64,000 bases of DNA from Protea cynaroides (taxonomy: Eukaryota > Streptophyta > Magnoliopsida > Proteales > Proteaceae). Every line of letters begins with the position of its first letter. Position 1 is the first letter of the stretch. A program made the position numbers and the translations under genes. Below the pieces are notes generated by a model. The model did no database searches. It saw only the letters and a list, made by a program, of their open reading frames with translations, and was not told the DNA's origin. The DNA lies in assembly GCA_028583415.1 (NCBI GenBank), contig CM053266.1:8689932-8753931 (forward strand), read 5' to 3'. Shown here piece after piece: positions 48,801-61,900 of the stretch.

Positions 48801-51800
48801 TGTTGCTATCAGAGTACCGTCTAGTGGAGTTCAAAATGGAAGCCAACTGCGGTAAGTTTTATATGTTTGGAACCCATGGCTCTAGGTTTTGATTGAAATT
48901 GACTGAATTCTCCGAGTTGTCTCAGTCGGGACTGGCCGAAACGAAACCCAGGATTGAAATTCATGGTCAAAACTCAGATTTCGACACTGGGTTTCAACCT
49001 AGGGAGACCCAGAGTCGAAATTCAGTGTTTAAACGAGTTTCAACATTTCTGGTCTGATCGAAACCGGCCTCGAAACTGAGATTTAGTTCCTTGTTTGAAC
49101 CATTCGCAAAAGATCTGCTGTGCTTCTTTACTAGATATATTGATTTGGAGGAGTTACTTGTCTGAATGTTATTGGTTTTTCTCTTCCAGCTGTGTAAGTG
49201 CTTATTTCATCCAACCCTCCATGGAAGCTGTGATATAACTTCACTGGATGTGGTATGGATAAATGGAAATCCTATGTAGATAACATGATCTGTAAGTCTT
49301 GGGCTTGAAGGGGGATGATACTCTATTCCAAGATAATAGTTTCACTATGAAGAAACACCTTTTTAAGGAATTATAATTATTTCTTTAACAACCCACTTTC
49401 TATAATTTATTTTTCAAGTTTGCTCTTCAGCTATCACTCGGATTCCTGGTATACCCTTACTGAAAATGTGTGAGTAAAATGGGGCCAAGCAATGAAAATT
49501 AATGCATTAAATACTTGAAGTGGACAATTGTTTGGAACACTAAAAAGACCAAAGTGGGCTATTATTTTGGGAACAGAGGGAGTATATTCAAAACCATGTG
49601 CTGCACATAGAGCATATCATAAAGTAGGATATGAAAAATGTGGTTGGGGTTCATTTAGAAATATTTTCTAAATGGTGACTGATTTTCCAGAAAAGTTGTT
49701 TAAGAAAGGGAGTAGGACATATGATAATTTCTTATGTGGGGGGGTGCTTCTGTAGGCAGATGAAAAGGTATTTCGTCTGTTCCTGTTTTCATCCTTGTGC
49801 TAACTCTTTTTTCTTTTTCTTTTTTGAAATAAACATGGGTTTATTTCAGAGTTGAATCATGAAATTGGATTCATGTAACCAACCAATTCAGGTGGGTTGG
49901 TTTGGTTGACATGAGTTGTTGAAGTCAAACAGTAACCATCTTATGGGCCTTAACAGAAAAGAAACGATGAAGATTGATTTATAATTTTTTTCTCATCCAT
50001 TTAAGCTTATAATTTTTGAAGAATTCCCAGCCTTGAATTTCCCAACTCTTGAAATTGATCTCTTTCTTGACACCTTAATCACAACTCTTGAAAATTGATC
50101 TGTTAGAAGGCCCTTCATCTAAATTTCTTCTACCTCAATCTTTTCTTCTTCTTACTATGTATCTTGCTTTTCTCTCCTTGTTTGATTATATATATGAAAC
50201 AGATATAAGATTTTCAAATGTTTAAGGGATTTTCTATTAATTTTTCTCAGGAGTGTTACCTAAAGGCTCAACAAGTGTTAGGTGCTAGAACAAATGCCTC
50301 TGCTTTTCATTTTAAAACGTCTACCAAAGTATATTTCACATTACAAAATTTATGCACTGTATTTTATTGAAGTGAAGCTTCTATATTCTTTGGATTTGCT
50401 TGCCCACTCCAACTCATCATTTCATCTCTTTGGGAAATATTGAAGTCTCAAAGATTAATTTTGTCCTCTGTAACTCTGTTTGGCCAAAATCCCATTCTAG
50501 TTTAGGTGATACTCTTCACCCGAAACTGTAAAACTCATTTGAGTGCTCTCCATAAGGATCTTACTGCAAAATATACTTTCTAATCACTAAGGCTATGTTT
50601 GGATGTCAAGAAAAGAAAAGACAAGACATAATGAGACAATGATGAACTTATGTGTCTATCTCTCTCCTCGATTTCAAATTTTTTTTCTTGACATCCAAAC
50701 ATAGGCTAAGTCTGTCATGTTCTCAGCCAACTTCGATTTAAGTTCAGCCTCAGAATATGAATCTTATTGTTTCTGTTATGTTCTTTTGCTGTGTAAACAC
50801 AGTTGAGTACAAGATGCTTTCTAATTTGTGTAGTCAATTTTTTAATTTTGGTTTAATTTCAATGTGTTGTTTGTAGTTGATATATTGATAAAATTGTAAC
50901 ATTAATAACATGCTAACATGTTAATGACTTTGCCAATTCAGGCGAAGGTTGGCTACAGACAGTACGCCATCCCAGCAAATGGAAGTGTCCATGTTACAAG
51001 AAGTTATTCCTCGGAGAGAGAACTATACACAGAGCCGGGCACTTGCTCTACAAAATGTGGAGTCAACAATTTCTGAACTAAGTGGGATTTTTACACATTT
51101 GGCTACAATGGTAGCACACCAGGGAGAACTGGCAATAAGGTTTTCTCTCACTGCTTGTATATGAATTTAGATATAATGTAGAAAATTTTCATATTTGACC
51201 CTAGAAGCTTACCTTTTTTCCCCTCTTTTTCCTTTTTCATTTTTGAAGCAAGCAAAATGAAGAGTGAAAATGCACCTATCCTTCCATTTAAAATTTTTGA
51301 TATATATTTTGTAACTAAAGACAAAATAACAAACCAGAAACCAGAAAACTAAGAATCTAGAGAGAGAGAGTGCAATTTCGATTCTGTATAGTAGAGCAGA
51401 ATTGAGATTGCTTAATTGTACTCCTCTTAGAGACCTCTATTTATAGTTGAATAAGGAGAACAAGAGATAGGGATGAGACTCCACATGTCAACACGAGAGG
51501 GAGTCCCACTTACATAATAGGATCTCCACATGTGAATATAATGTGGAGCTATTTAGTTATTTATGACTAATAAGTAAATGTTTTTTAATTTTTATTTTTT
51601 TTTCTTAAGTATTATTCATAAATAAGAACCCCATTTGATTCAGAAGTAAAAGAGATAAAAAAACAAAACGTACGTGGGGATTTTCAACTTTTAAATGCTA
51701 GCTTTTTCCTAAAAAAAATAAAACTTATTATAATAAATCATCACTAAAAAAAGAGTGCGCCAAAATAATCTTTTGCTTTGATCCGAGATGACTAAGTCAA

Positions 51801-54800
51801 CAATACCAATCTGCTGGACAGCTGGCTATTAGCCGAGTGCTTGAATCCGAATATATTAAGGGGCTGGGAATGTTGACATAAAATTGTTTACTTAACTCTG
51901 GAACAATCCCGGTTTTGGGGTGATTAGGAAAAATGGGTCCATTCCCATATTAATTATGTTATGTCTTAAATGTTGATTATTTATGTGATGTTGCATATAT
52001 ATAAACATTAATATTTTAGAAATAAAAAAACACCCCCCAAAGCATGGATCGCCTTGTCGCCTTGACAACATATGTGGGTCTTAATTACATAATGGATAGA
52101 GTAGAAGAGATAAATAAAATGCTGGACTTGGAGCAAATGTAGGACCAAATAAGGACTTTGTAATGGACTTTATTGGGTCCATCCCATACTGATTACCCAC
52201 CCCCAAGAGGATCTCAGGCACCCAAGCTGGGCATGGGGGACCAAATAAGGACTTTGTAAAGGTATCAGCCAACTGATTCAAAGAGGATACAAAGGGGGTG
52301 ACCAGTAGTTTTTGTGGCAAAGTATAGAAAGAGAAAGAGAAGGAGTGAATGGAGGTAGAGCGAGAGGATTGAGGTATCTCTCCCATTGTCCCAGTCTTAT
52401 TTATAATGAGTAAATGAGTTACAATAAACGAAGGAAGTCTATATCAACTAGGAAATATAAAACTAATAGAATTCTTCTACTCTAGAGCTAGAAGGAAACT
52501 ATCCTATTCGACTATACAGAGTATAGCCGAGTTACATTAGAATGACTAATACTAAAAACACCACCAACTCTAGTGACAGACTAAGTAGTATACTAAACAT
52601 CACCATGATATAAGAATCTCAACACTCCCCTCAAGCTGGAACATGCTCCAGCTTGGAACAACAAGAACAGATATGATTTGCAATACGGTCTTCAGTAGTA
52701 ACACAAACTTACGAACACCAAGCAGCATGGGTTCTTCCCATGGAAGGCAGATAATAGTAGTAGTAGTAATAGTAGTAGTAGCAGCAGTAGCAGTAGCAAT
52801 AGTAGCAGCTGTAGAGTAGTAATAGCAACAGTAGCCGTAGCAGTAACAGTGGTAGTAGTAAATAGTAGCATAGTATAGGTCACTGTGAACCAAGTAGTAG
52901 TAGGTTCTTTCATGAGCAAAAGGTGGTGGGCTCCAACATGAGCAAAGAGCTGGTAGATTTTAACATGAGCAAAAAGGTAATAGGCTCTGTTTACAGAATT
53001 TAGAAATAGAAAATAGTAAAACCAAGAAAAAATAAGGAGAAGAAAGGGGAGAGCAGTAGATTCAATGGTAATCTCTCCCACCCTCCAGTTATTCTTATTT
53101 ATAAAAATAGGAAACTAACTTAAAGTAGGATAAGACTGCTACAGGTCAGCAATCCTAGTTACAAGTGCAAAGAAAAAGAAATTAATATAAGAAAAGGAAA
53201 TTAATACTAACTCAACTAGTCAAGCCCATATGGTTTGACTAAGTCAAAATTTATCTACTTATTAACAACTATCGACAGCTTGCTTTGACTATTAATTACG
53301 CTAACAATTAGTCATGCTAACACCCTTTCTCAAGCTGTAGTATGGGGAATCTGCGAGCTTTAGCTTAGAACATTGTAGCAGCAGCAGTAGCAGTAGTAGT
53401 AGCAGCAAAGTTGTCAAGGCACCAAGGCGACCCAAGGCGCTGAAGAGGTGTCTGGGCTCCTAGGCATAACTAAGCCGTACCGAAGGCATTCCCAAGGCGT
53501 TGTAAAGGTACATCTTAACAGGAGGATTTATACAAAAAAGAGGAGGTTAGCACATCAATTTTTATTGTTTTTAATGCATATGCATAAATTCATGTATTAT
53601 GGTGTATATATGTACTTTATATATCCAATAGAACTGCTACAAATGGCATTAATTAAAAAAATAAATAAACAAATAAAACAAGGCGTGATACAATAAAGCG
53701 ACCAACTGCCTAGACCTATCTAATTCGCCTTGACAACTATGAGTAGCAGTAGTCGTGGCAACAATAGTAGTAGTAGCAACATAGTATAGGTCACTATGAA
53801 TCAAGTAGTAGTAGTTTGCAATTATAGTAGCACAACATAGGTCACTGCAAACCAAGTAATAGTAATAGGTGCCAACACGAGCAAAGGTTGCAGAGGTAGT
53901 TTAGTAGATTTGATAGTAGCAACTCAGTAGCAATCATATCTGATCTGATTTCAGATCTGGTTGCAGTTGGAGTTGTGTAGTATTGATCTAATTCTCTGGA
54001 CAGCAGCAGGAACTTGGTAGCAATCAAATATGATTTGATTTCAGATCTGGTTGTAGTAGCAGTAAAGTAATATCGATCAGATCTTGGACAGCAGCAGAAA
54101 CTCAGTGGCAATAAGATTTTAGATCTGGTTGCAGTAGCATAGAGCATTGTAGATTAGATTATAGACAAGAGCAGGAACCCAGTAGCAATCTGATTTCATC
54201 TCATTACAAAACTATGGCAGCAATGGTGGCTGCACATCAGAACTGAGAGCATTAAACGACTCTCAAATTGGCATTGATACCATGTTATAGAATTTAGAAA
54301 TAGAAAACAGAAAAACCGAGAAGAAAATAAGGAGAAGAAAAGGATAGAGCAGCAAAATTGATGACACTCTCCCCCTCCAATTATTCTTATTTATAAAAGT
54401 AGGAAGTTAACTTAAAGTAGGAATAGGACTGTTACAGGTCAGCAGTACTAGTTACACTCATGCAAGGAAAAGAAATTAAGATAAGAAAAGAGAAACTAAC
54501 ACTAACTCAACTAGTAAAGCCCACACAGTTTGACTAAGTCAACGTTTATCTACTTATTAACAACTATCGATAGCTTGCTTTGATGTAGTCATAAGTCAAA
54601 GCAGTTAATTAATTGCGCTAACAATTAATTATGCTAACAGGCTCCAACGTGAGCAAAAGTTAGTAGCCTCCAAATCGAGCAAATAATAATAATCCCAAGC
54701 ACATAGGCTCCATCATCTCCTCCTCACGTGGAGGGTTGCATGTGGACAAATATTCCATAAGATGAGCAGCAAACGACAAGAGCAAGAAGCAGCATCGTGA

Positions 54801-56231
54801 AGGATGAGTAGCTCAATAAAGCCTATAAGCAAGAGCAGTGGCAATTAAGATCCCAATAAAATAACCTCCAATCATCCCTACCGTTAGCATCAATAAGCAC
54901 CGAAAAGTCAAAAGCTAACCAAATCATAGGATATTGTGTAAAATTAAAGTAGGTACAAAATATCCAAATTTGAAGTCGATCCAACGATTGGATCTAAAGT
55001 TATGAGGTATGCAAAACTATTTGGGACATCTTGGAAAGGCAAACAAAACCTTAAAAAGGGAACAAATAAACTCAGTGGCAATCTGATAATTAACCACAAT
55101 GTTCAAGGGGCCATGAGTAGTTAACAAAGAAGGAATGACAATACTATAAATAATCAAAACTTTAATCTCCCTTAAGGCAAATAAATAGACCCTTAATGGC
55201 AGGATGGTAATTTCAGAAATAGCGTTGTTAGCATAATGATATAAAATACGCTATTCCTGATTGACTGCAAAGCAGTTATCATGTGGACTGATGAACTTCA
55301 AATTAGTTTTATTAGTTTGTTTTATTAATTTCCTTTACCAATTAGGCTTGGTAGTTTACTTTGTCCTATTTTGAGTTTACTTTGTCATTAATTTGTGACT
55401 AGGATTCTGACTTGTAGAGTCCTAGACATAGTTGTCAAGGTGTCGCCTAGGCGATGCCTAGGTGTCCAGGCGGTAATATATGGCCTAGGCGATGAATTGC
55501 CTGGTGAATGTTCAAAAGGGGACCTAGGTCGCTTAGGCGTCACCTAGGTCACCCTAAAGGCCTGGGCAGTTGACTTGTTGCCGATGTGTAGGTAAATAAT
55601 TAATTAAATGGAAAATTTCACATACCTCCCTTAAGGTTTCTGCTTACCCGTAATTCAACCTTCCCCCATTATCGGCCGCACGCTGTGAAGTTCCCTAACG
55701 GAAAAGGTGAAAAAAGTTTTTTACCCTTATTCTAAAAACTAGTCAGAAAGTACATTATATTCTTGTTCTTGCACTCTTGTTTCTTATTTGTATGCTATTA
55801 TGTTCTAACTTCTTAGTTTATTGATTTGTGTTTTTTTGTTATTTATAAATATGCTTCATTATGTCCTATAGTTTATCCATTATTTGTGGTTTTCTCATAT
55901 TAATTAGGTTATGCCTTAAATGTTGATTCTTTATGTAGTATACTGCATATATATAAACATTAATATAGCATTGATATTTTAGATACGTATACTACATATA
56001 TATAAACATTAATATAGCATTGATATTTTAGAAATAAAAAAAAATACACCGGGAACGCCTTGGTAGCTTAGGTAATGCCTAAGCAAGCCTAGGCGCCTAG
56101 GATGGCCTCAAACGCCTTGGGTCGCTTTGTCGCCTTGACAACTATGGTCGTAGATCCTATCTAATTGTTGTTTTCTATTTTCTATAAATATAAACTACAA
56201 GGAGGAGAGCGGGACCAACTAATTCGATTCT

Positions 56232-56269
<38 letters not shown>

Positions 56270-58931
56270 TTTATTTCTTCTTTTATTTTCTAGTTTGTTA
56301 CATGGTATCAGAGCAATAACCTGGGTTTCCGTTTTGAGAGTCGTTTATGGTTGTCAGTTAGGTGTGCAGCCACCATTGCTACCTCTAATGATCTGCTATT
56401 GTTCTTAAGTACCTGCTTCTGCCATCATGATCTGTTTCTTAGATCTGTTCTGATCTGCGGAGATCTGATCTACTGCAAATCTGTTGCTGCTATTATTTAT
56501 CTGCTGATGTGTTCTTTCCACATCGATTCTTTCCATCATCTCTTTATTATATTTTGTTACTCTACTTAGTGCTGTCAATACTGATCTGATTTGATCAGAT
56601 CTAACTGATCTCAGTCTTCTGTTGCTGATCTACTCTGCTTAGTGCTGTCGATATTGATCTGATTTGATCGGATCTAAGTATCTAACAGATCTCAGTCTAC
56701 TGTTGCTGATATACTCGACTTAGTGCTGGCGATACTGATCTGATCTACTGTTGCTGCTCTGCTCTACTTGGTTTTGTCGATAGTGATCTGCTTTGATCAG
56801 ATCTAATCAGATCTACTTTAATCAGTTCTACCACTGCTGCTGCTGATTGGGGAGGTTGATCTACTGCACTGCTGCTCTTCACTTGCTGCCGCAAGCTACC
56901 ATTGTGATTTGCTGGTCTGTTACTACAGATCTGGTTCATGATCTCCTCCTCCTTATATGTTGCTGATTTACTGCTGCTGTCAATACTGATCTGCTCTCTG
57001 CCATCGATTAGATCTGCTCTTCGCTGTCGATCAGATCTGCTTGCAAGTTTCTGATCTACTAATTTGTTCAGATCTGATCAGATCTGCTACCGATACTGGT
57101 TGCTACTGTCCATCTGTCCAGATCTGATCTGGTTTTTGATTTGCTACTGCTGCTGTCTTGCTATTTCTATTATTCTGATATGGTTTTGTTTTGCTACTGC
57201 TACTGTCTTACTACTGTCCTGCTACTGCTATTATTATGATCTGGTGATAAATTGCTGCTACTCTGCTACTGCTATCGATCTGTTGCCTGCAATATGCCTG
57301 CAATATTGATCTGATCAGATCTGTTCTACTGCTACTAGCCTCCTAAATCTGATTCAAGGAATTCTACCTCAACGAGGATTTCTTGGTATCTCTCATGTCC
57401 ACCATTGGATCGTCCCTAAATTTTGATGACTTATCTTATTATATTTAATTACTTGCCTGCCATTTTTTTTGTCCACATCTGCTGATTGGATCTTTGATTA
57501 TAATTAATGTAAAAAATCCACTTGCATTATTACCCTATTCCTAGTTACACTAGGATTTCACCATATTATGTTTTTGAAATTTGGATATTTTGTTCCTATT
57601 GATATTTTAATTTATATCCTATAGTTTGAAGTCTCCCGCCATAATTTATCCACGTGGAATGTTTCACACGAGGGGAAGATAGTATATATATTTGCTCAAG
57701 TTCGTGTCTTCTCATTGAAGAAAGCTTAGCCTACTATTGCCTTGCTCGTGATGGAGCTTACCTCCTTGCTCATGATGAAGTCTACTACTTACAGCTTACT
57801 ATAGTTACACATGATGCAACCTCAACTACTTGCACTTGATGCAACCTCTACTACCTGCAGCCTACTACAGTTGTACGTGATGCAACCTCAACTACCTGCA
57901 CTTGATGCAACCTCTACTACCTGCAGCCTACTACAGTTGCATATGATGCAACCTCAACTACCTGCACTTGATGCAACCTCTACTATCTACAGCCTACTAT
58001 AATTGCACGTGATGCAACCTCAACTATGTGCACCTGATACAGCCATTACTACCTGCACCTGATGTAACCTCTACTACCTGTAGCCTACTACAGTTACATT
58101 TGATGCAACCTCAATGCCTATTACAGTTGTACGTGATGCAACCTCAAATATATGCACCTAATGCAGCCACTACTTCCTGCACCTGATGCAACCTCTACTA
58201 CCTGCAACCTACTATAGTTGCACGTGATGCAACCTTAACTACCTGCTCTTAATGCAATCTTTACTACCTGTGGCCTACTACTGTTGCACGTGATGCAACC
58301 TCGATTACCTGCACCTGATGTAGCTACTACTACCTGCACATGGACTTCTACTACCTGCACGTGATGCAACCTCTATTACCTCTTCGGTCGTATTGGAGCC
58401 ACCACTATTGTTGCTCCTGCTCCTGTTCCTGCTACTGTTGCTGTTGCTACTATTACTTGGTTCATAGTGATTTATACTATGCTATTGTTGCTGCTAGGTG
58501 TTTGCTCTACTATTGTGACTACTACTACTTGGTTCACAGTGACCCATACAGTGTTGATATTGTTGCTTGGTTCACAATAACCTATACTGTGTTGCTGTTT
58601 CCATTGTTACATTGTTTTAAGCTAAAGCTCTCACATTCTACCATGCTCCAGCTTGAGAAGGGGGAGGGGGGGTGTTAGCATAATGATATAAAATATGCTA
58701 TTGCTGATCGACTGCTTTGACTAATGGACTAGTAGTTAGTTTATTAGTTTGCTTTCTTAGTTTTTTTTACCAATTAGGTTTGTTAGTTCCCTTTTCCTAT
58801 TTTGAGTTTACTTTGTCTTTAGTTTGTGATTGAGACTCTTAACTTGTAGAGTCCTAGATCTTATTTAATAGTTGTTTTCTATTTTCTATAAATATAAACT
58901 ACAAGGAGAAGAGCAGGACCAAGTAATTCGA

Positions 58932-58962
<31 letters not shown>

Positions 58963-61900
58963 ATTCCTTTAGTTATTTTCTTATTTTCTATTTTGTTACA
59001 AGTGTAAAGCTCTTAAAGGTTACCATAGATGGACAAATATGGGAATTTAGAAAAGACTGGGGGTTACTAAAAATAGGATTTAAAAGAAGGGGGCTTTCTG
59101 TAAATATCAGAGAATATGAGATATTTCTGAAATTCTAAAAGTAAGGGATTAATATGTAATAATAGGAAAAAATAAATCAGCCCTTATCTAGAATGAAGAA
59201 GATTGTCTTCTTCTTCTCCTCCCCTCAAACTAACCCACGGAACCAGATTAGGAGAATGAGTCGTGACTCATTCGAAAAGTCTCAATCAGATCAGGAATCT
59301 TAGAGACAGAATCACTTAGGCTTTTTAACAGCGTCCAAGGCAGAAAACTAGAGTTTAAACATGATTTCGATGGTACGATAATCAATTGCAGGGAAAACCA
59401 GAAAAGTAGGGCATGTAGATCAGATCTGGGAAAAATAGGAGACTAATAGTTAAATATGAACATAATTCAAGAGAGAATGCAAGCAGAAGGTTAGCCATAA
59501 AATCCCAGTATAACATAAGAATATTCAATCAGATTTAATAGATTAAAGCAATTGAAACTGAGAGAAAAAACAGAGTATTGCTTGCTAGAAAGAAGAAGAT
59601 TAAAGGACACCTGGTAGAAACAGATTAGCCAAGATAAAGGAGAGGAGACCAGTCACACGACCAGCAGAAACGATAAACTTGCAGGGAGTAAAAAAAACCG
59701 GACTCCAAAAAAAAAAAAAAAAGCTAGATGAAATATGGATCGAAGGTTCAGAAGTTTCAGTTTAAAATGTAGAATAACATACCAAATTTGTAGGCAAATC
59801 AAATGGATAGATGAAAAGATATGGCAATGGAACAAAACTGCAGAGAATGCTTACCAGATCTGCAGAGATGATGTACCAGAACTTGTAAAGAATAGGAAAT
59901 GAAAAATGGAAGCAGCAGCGGGTAGCAATGGTGGCTGCACACCAGATTGATGAACTAAGACGACTCTCAAAATGGCAGATCAGATCAACCGCTCTGATAC
60001 CATGTGACAAAGTAAAGAAGGAGAAAGAAATGGAGAAGATGGAGTAAATGGAGAGAGAGAGAGAGAGAAAGAGAGAGGAAGAGGATCGATGTGAGGTATC
60101 TCTCCCATCGTCCCAGTTTTATACATAATGTAGTCGAGTTACATAGAATGACTAATTACTAAACACCACCAACACTAGTGACAAAATAAGTAGTATATTA
60201 AACAACAACAACAACAAGAACAAAGCTTTATCCCAACTAAATAGGATCGGCTACATGGAAACAAGTCCTCACCACCTCCCTTAGAGTCATCTTTGGTCTG
60301 CCCTTAACTCTTTTAGATCCTTCAATCTGAATTAAATCACTTTTCCGCACCGGATCATCTAATGATCTCCTTTTAACATTGGCCATACCATCTCAAAAGA
60401 CTTTTTCGTAGCTTATCATTTATTGGTACTACTCCTAAATCAACTCAAATATTCCTTACTTATCCTTTCTAGTTTTGTCACACATTCATCTTAATATCCT
60501 CATTCCTCATCTCAACTACGCTAAGTTTGTCTATATAATGCTTCTTAATTCCTCAACATTCCGCACCATACATCATAGTTGGTAGAATAACTGTCTTATA
60601 AAAGTTTCCTTTAAGTTTTAAAGAAATATACTGATTACACAGCCCTCTAGATGCACCTTTCCATTTCATCCATCCTATTTTAATCCTCTGTGAAACATCA
60701 TCCTCTATATATTCTTCTTTATTTTTGATTGAATTTAGATATCTAAAATAATCACTTTGTTGTATCTCCCTCTCATCAAATTTCACCACTTCATTGTCCA
60801 TCCTTGTGTGACTAAAATTACACACCATATACTCCATCTTCGTTCTACTTATCTTAAAACCCTTTGATTGTAATGTTAATATCCATAACTCCAACTCGGC
60901 GTTAATCGTTACTTTTGTCTCATCCACCAAAACAATATCATCAGCAAAAAGCATGCACTAAGGAACTTCATCTTGAATGTCTCTGGTTAAATTATCCATA
61001 ATGAGGGGAAACAGATAAGGGCTTAAAGTTGATCCTTAATGTAAGCCAATTGTAATTGGGAATTCATTACCTTGATCCTCCTCGGTTCTCACACTAGTCA
61101 TCACATTATCATACATATCCTTGACTGTGTTCACATATTTTCTTGAAACACTTATTTTTTCTAGTACTAAACATCTCAATAAATATCTCAACAGTTTCTT
61201 TTCAACAGCATCATGAACAAAATGATAATCAACTTCAATATGCTTTCCCAAATATCTGAACAATTTCTTTTATTCATCATGGAAATAGTTGTATTCCTCC
61301 TGTCCTCTAAGACAGCATTCCCAAATTTTCAGAACACAGTAATAGTCAACTTTGTTTAAATGCATTGCCCAGGAGTCTAGACCCGAGCTAGGCATTGCCT
61401 AGGAACATCACAGGCAAAACCTTGGCTCATTTTCTTGGAATGATTAAAGCATTCTATTTTATATCAAAGTATAACATTAGAAGATTTTTAAAAGTGATTT
61501 TGATTAATTTGATCCATAACACAATGCCAAATTGGGAAAGGAAAATGAACAAAAGAAACATAGCACTCAATGATTTTAAGTTATTACATTAAAGATATGT
61601 AATGCATGCTCAAATCAACAAATGTAGAGGAACTACATCATCTTTACATTACAGACAAAACCAATGACAACAAAGTAAAAATCATCTCTATTAAATAATA
61701 CTTGATGCACATGGTCGCCTAGGCTGGCCCCTCCTGTAATGCGATGGAGTGCCTTGTTGCCTAGGTGCAACTACACTGCACAGTGTCTCTTATTTGCACA
61801 GTACCTGTCGTTGAAATTTCTGGGGTTTTCTTGTATCTCTTGTAGATCCACTCCAGAAGCAAGTTTTTGTATTAAATCTGCCTCATTAAACATGTCCAGG

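Larger units (their letters stand above)
52988..54639 (-). mobile_element. Small non-autonomous LTR element Z with MITE inside
   Basis: LTRs at 52988-53322 and 54283-54639 start TGTT(T)A(C/T)AGAATTTAG and end GCTAACA. The target duplication GGCTC is exact (52983-52987, 54640-54644). A primer-binding site close to TGGTATCAATGC is at 54271-54282, reading on the minus strand. Without the MITE it is only about 1.3 kb and has no coding sequence, so it is TRIM-like. Confidence 0.85.
55226..59000 (+). mobile_element. Non-autonomous LTR element V, plus strand, nested in W
   Basis: The 5' LTR is 55226-56302 (349 bp plus a MITE) and the 3' LTR 58673-59000. Both start TGTTAGCATAATGATATAAA and end TTGTTACA. 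The primer-binding site TGGTATCAGAGC at 56303-56314 and a GAGAAGGGGGAGGGGGGG polypurine tract before 58673 are intact. AGCGT (55221-55225) and AGTGT (59001-59005) flank it. The 2.37-kb interior has AGATCTGATC repeats, CTGCTACTG runs and a 66-nt minisatellite, and no gag or pol. Confidence 0.85.
52313..61193 (-). mobile_element. Non-autonomous LTR element W, minus strand, containing Z, V and a LINE
   Basis: LTRs lie at 52313-52624 and 60003-61193 (the latter split by a LINE at 60204-61161). They share GAGGTATCTCTCCCATYGTCCCAG and the ATCTCAACA end. The primer-binding site GCTCTGATACCA (59991-60002) and polypurine tract (CTTGAGGGGAG on the minus strand, 52625-52636) are present. GTTTT/GTTTC flanks it (52308-52312, 61194-61198). 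Its own interior is about 1.9 kb with no coding sequence, rich in AGTAGTAGC repeats. It interrupts copia remnant T. Confidence 0.7.

Noticed and set aside
52600..53081. Tyr-, Thr- and Leu-run frames of 97 and 129 aa on the minus strand
   Set aside because: They come from the (AGT/AGC)n tract and an LTR boundary and change character with frame, so they are not proteins.
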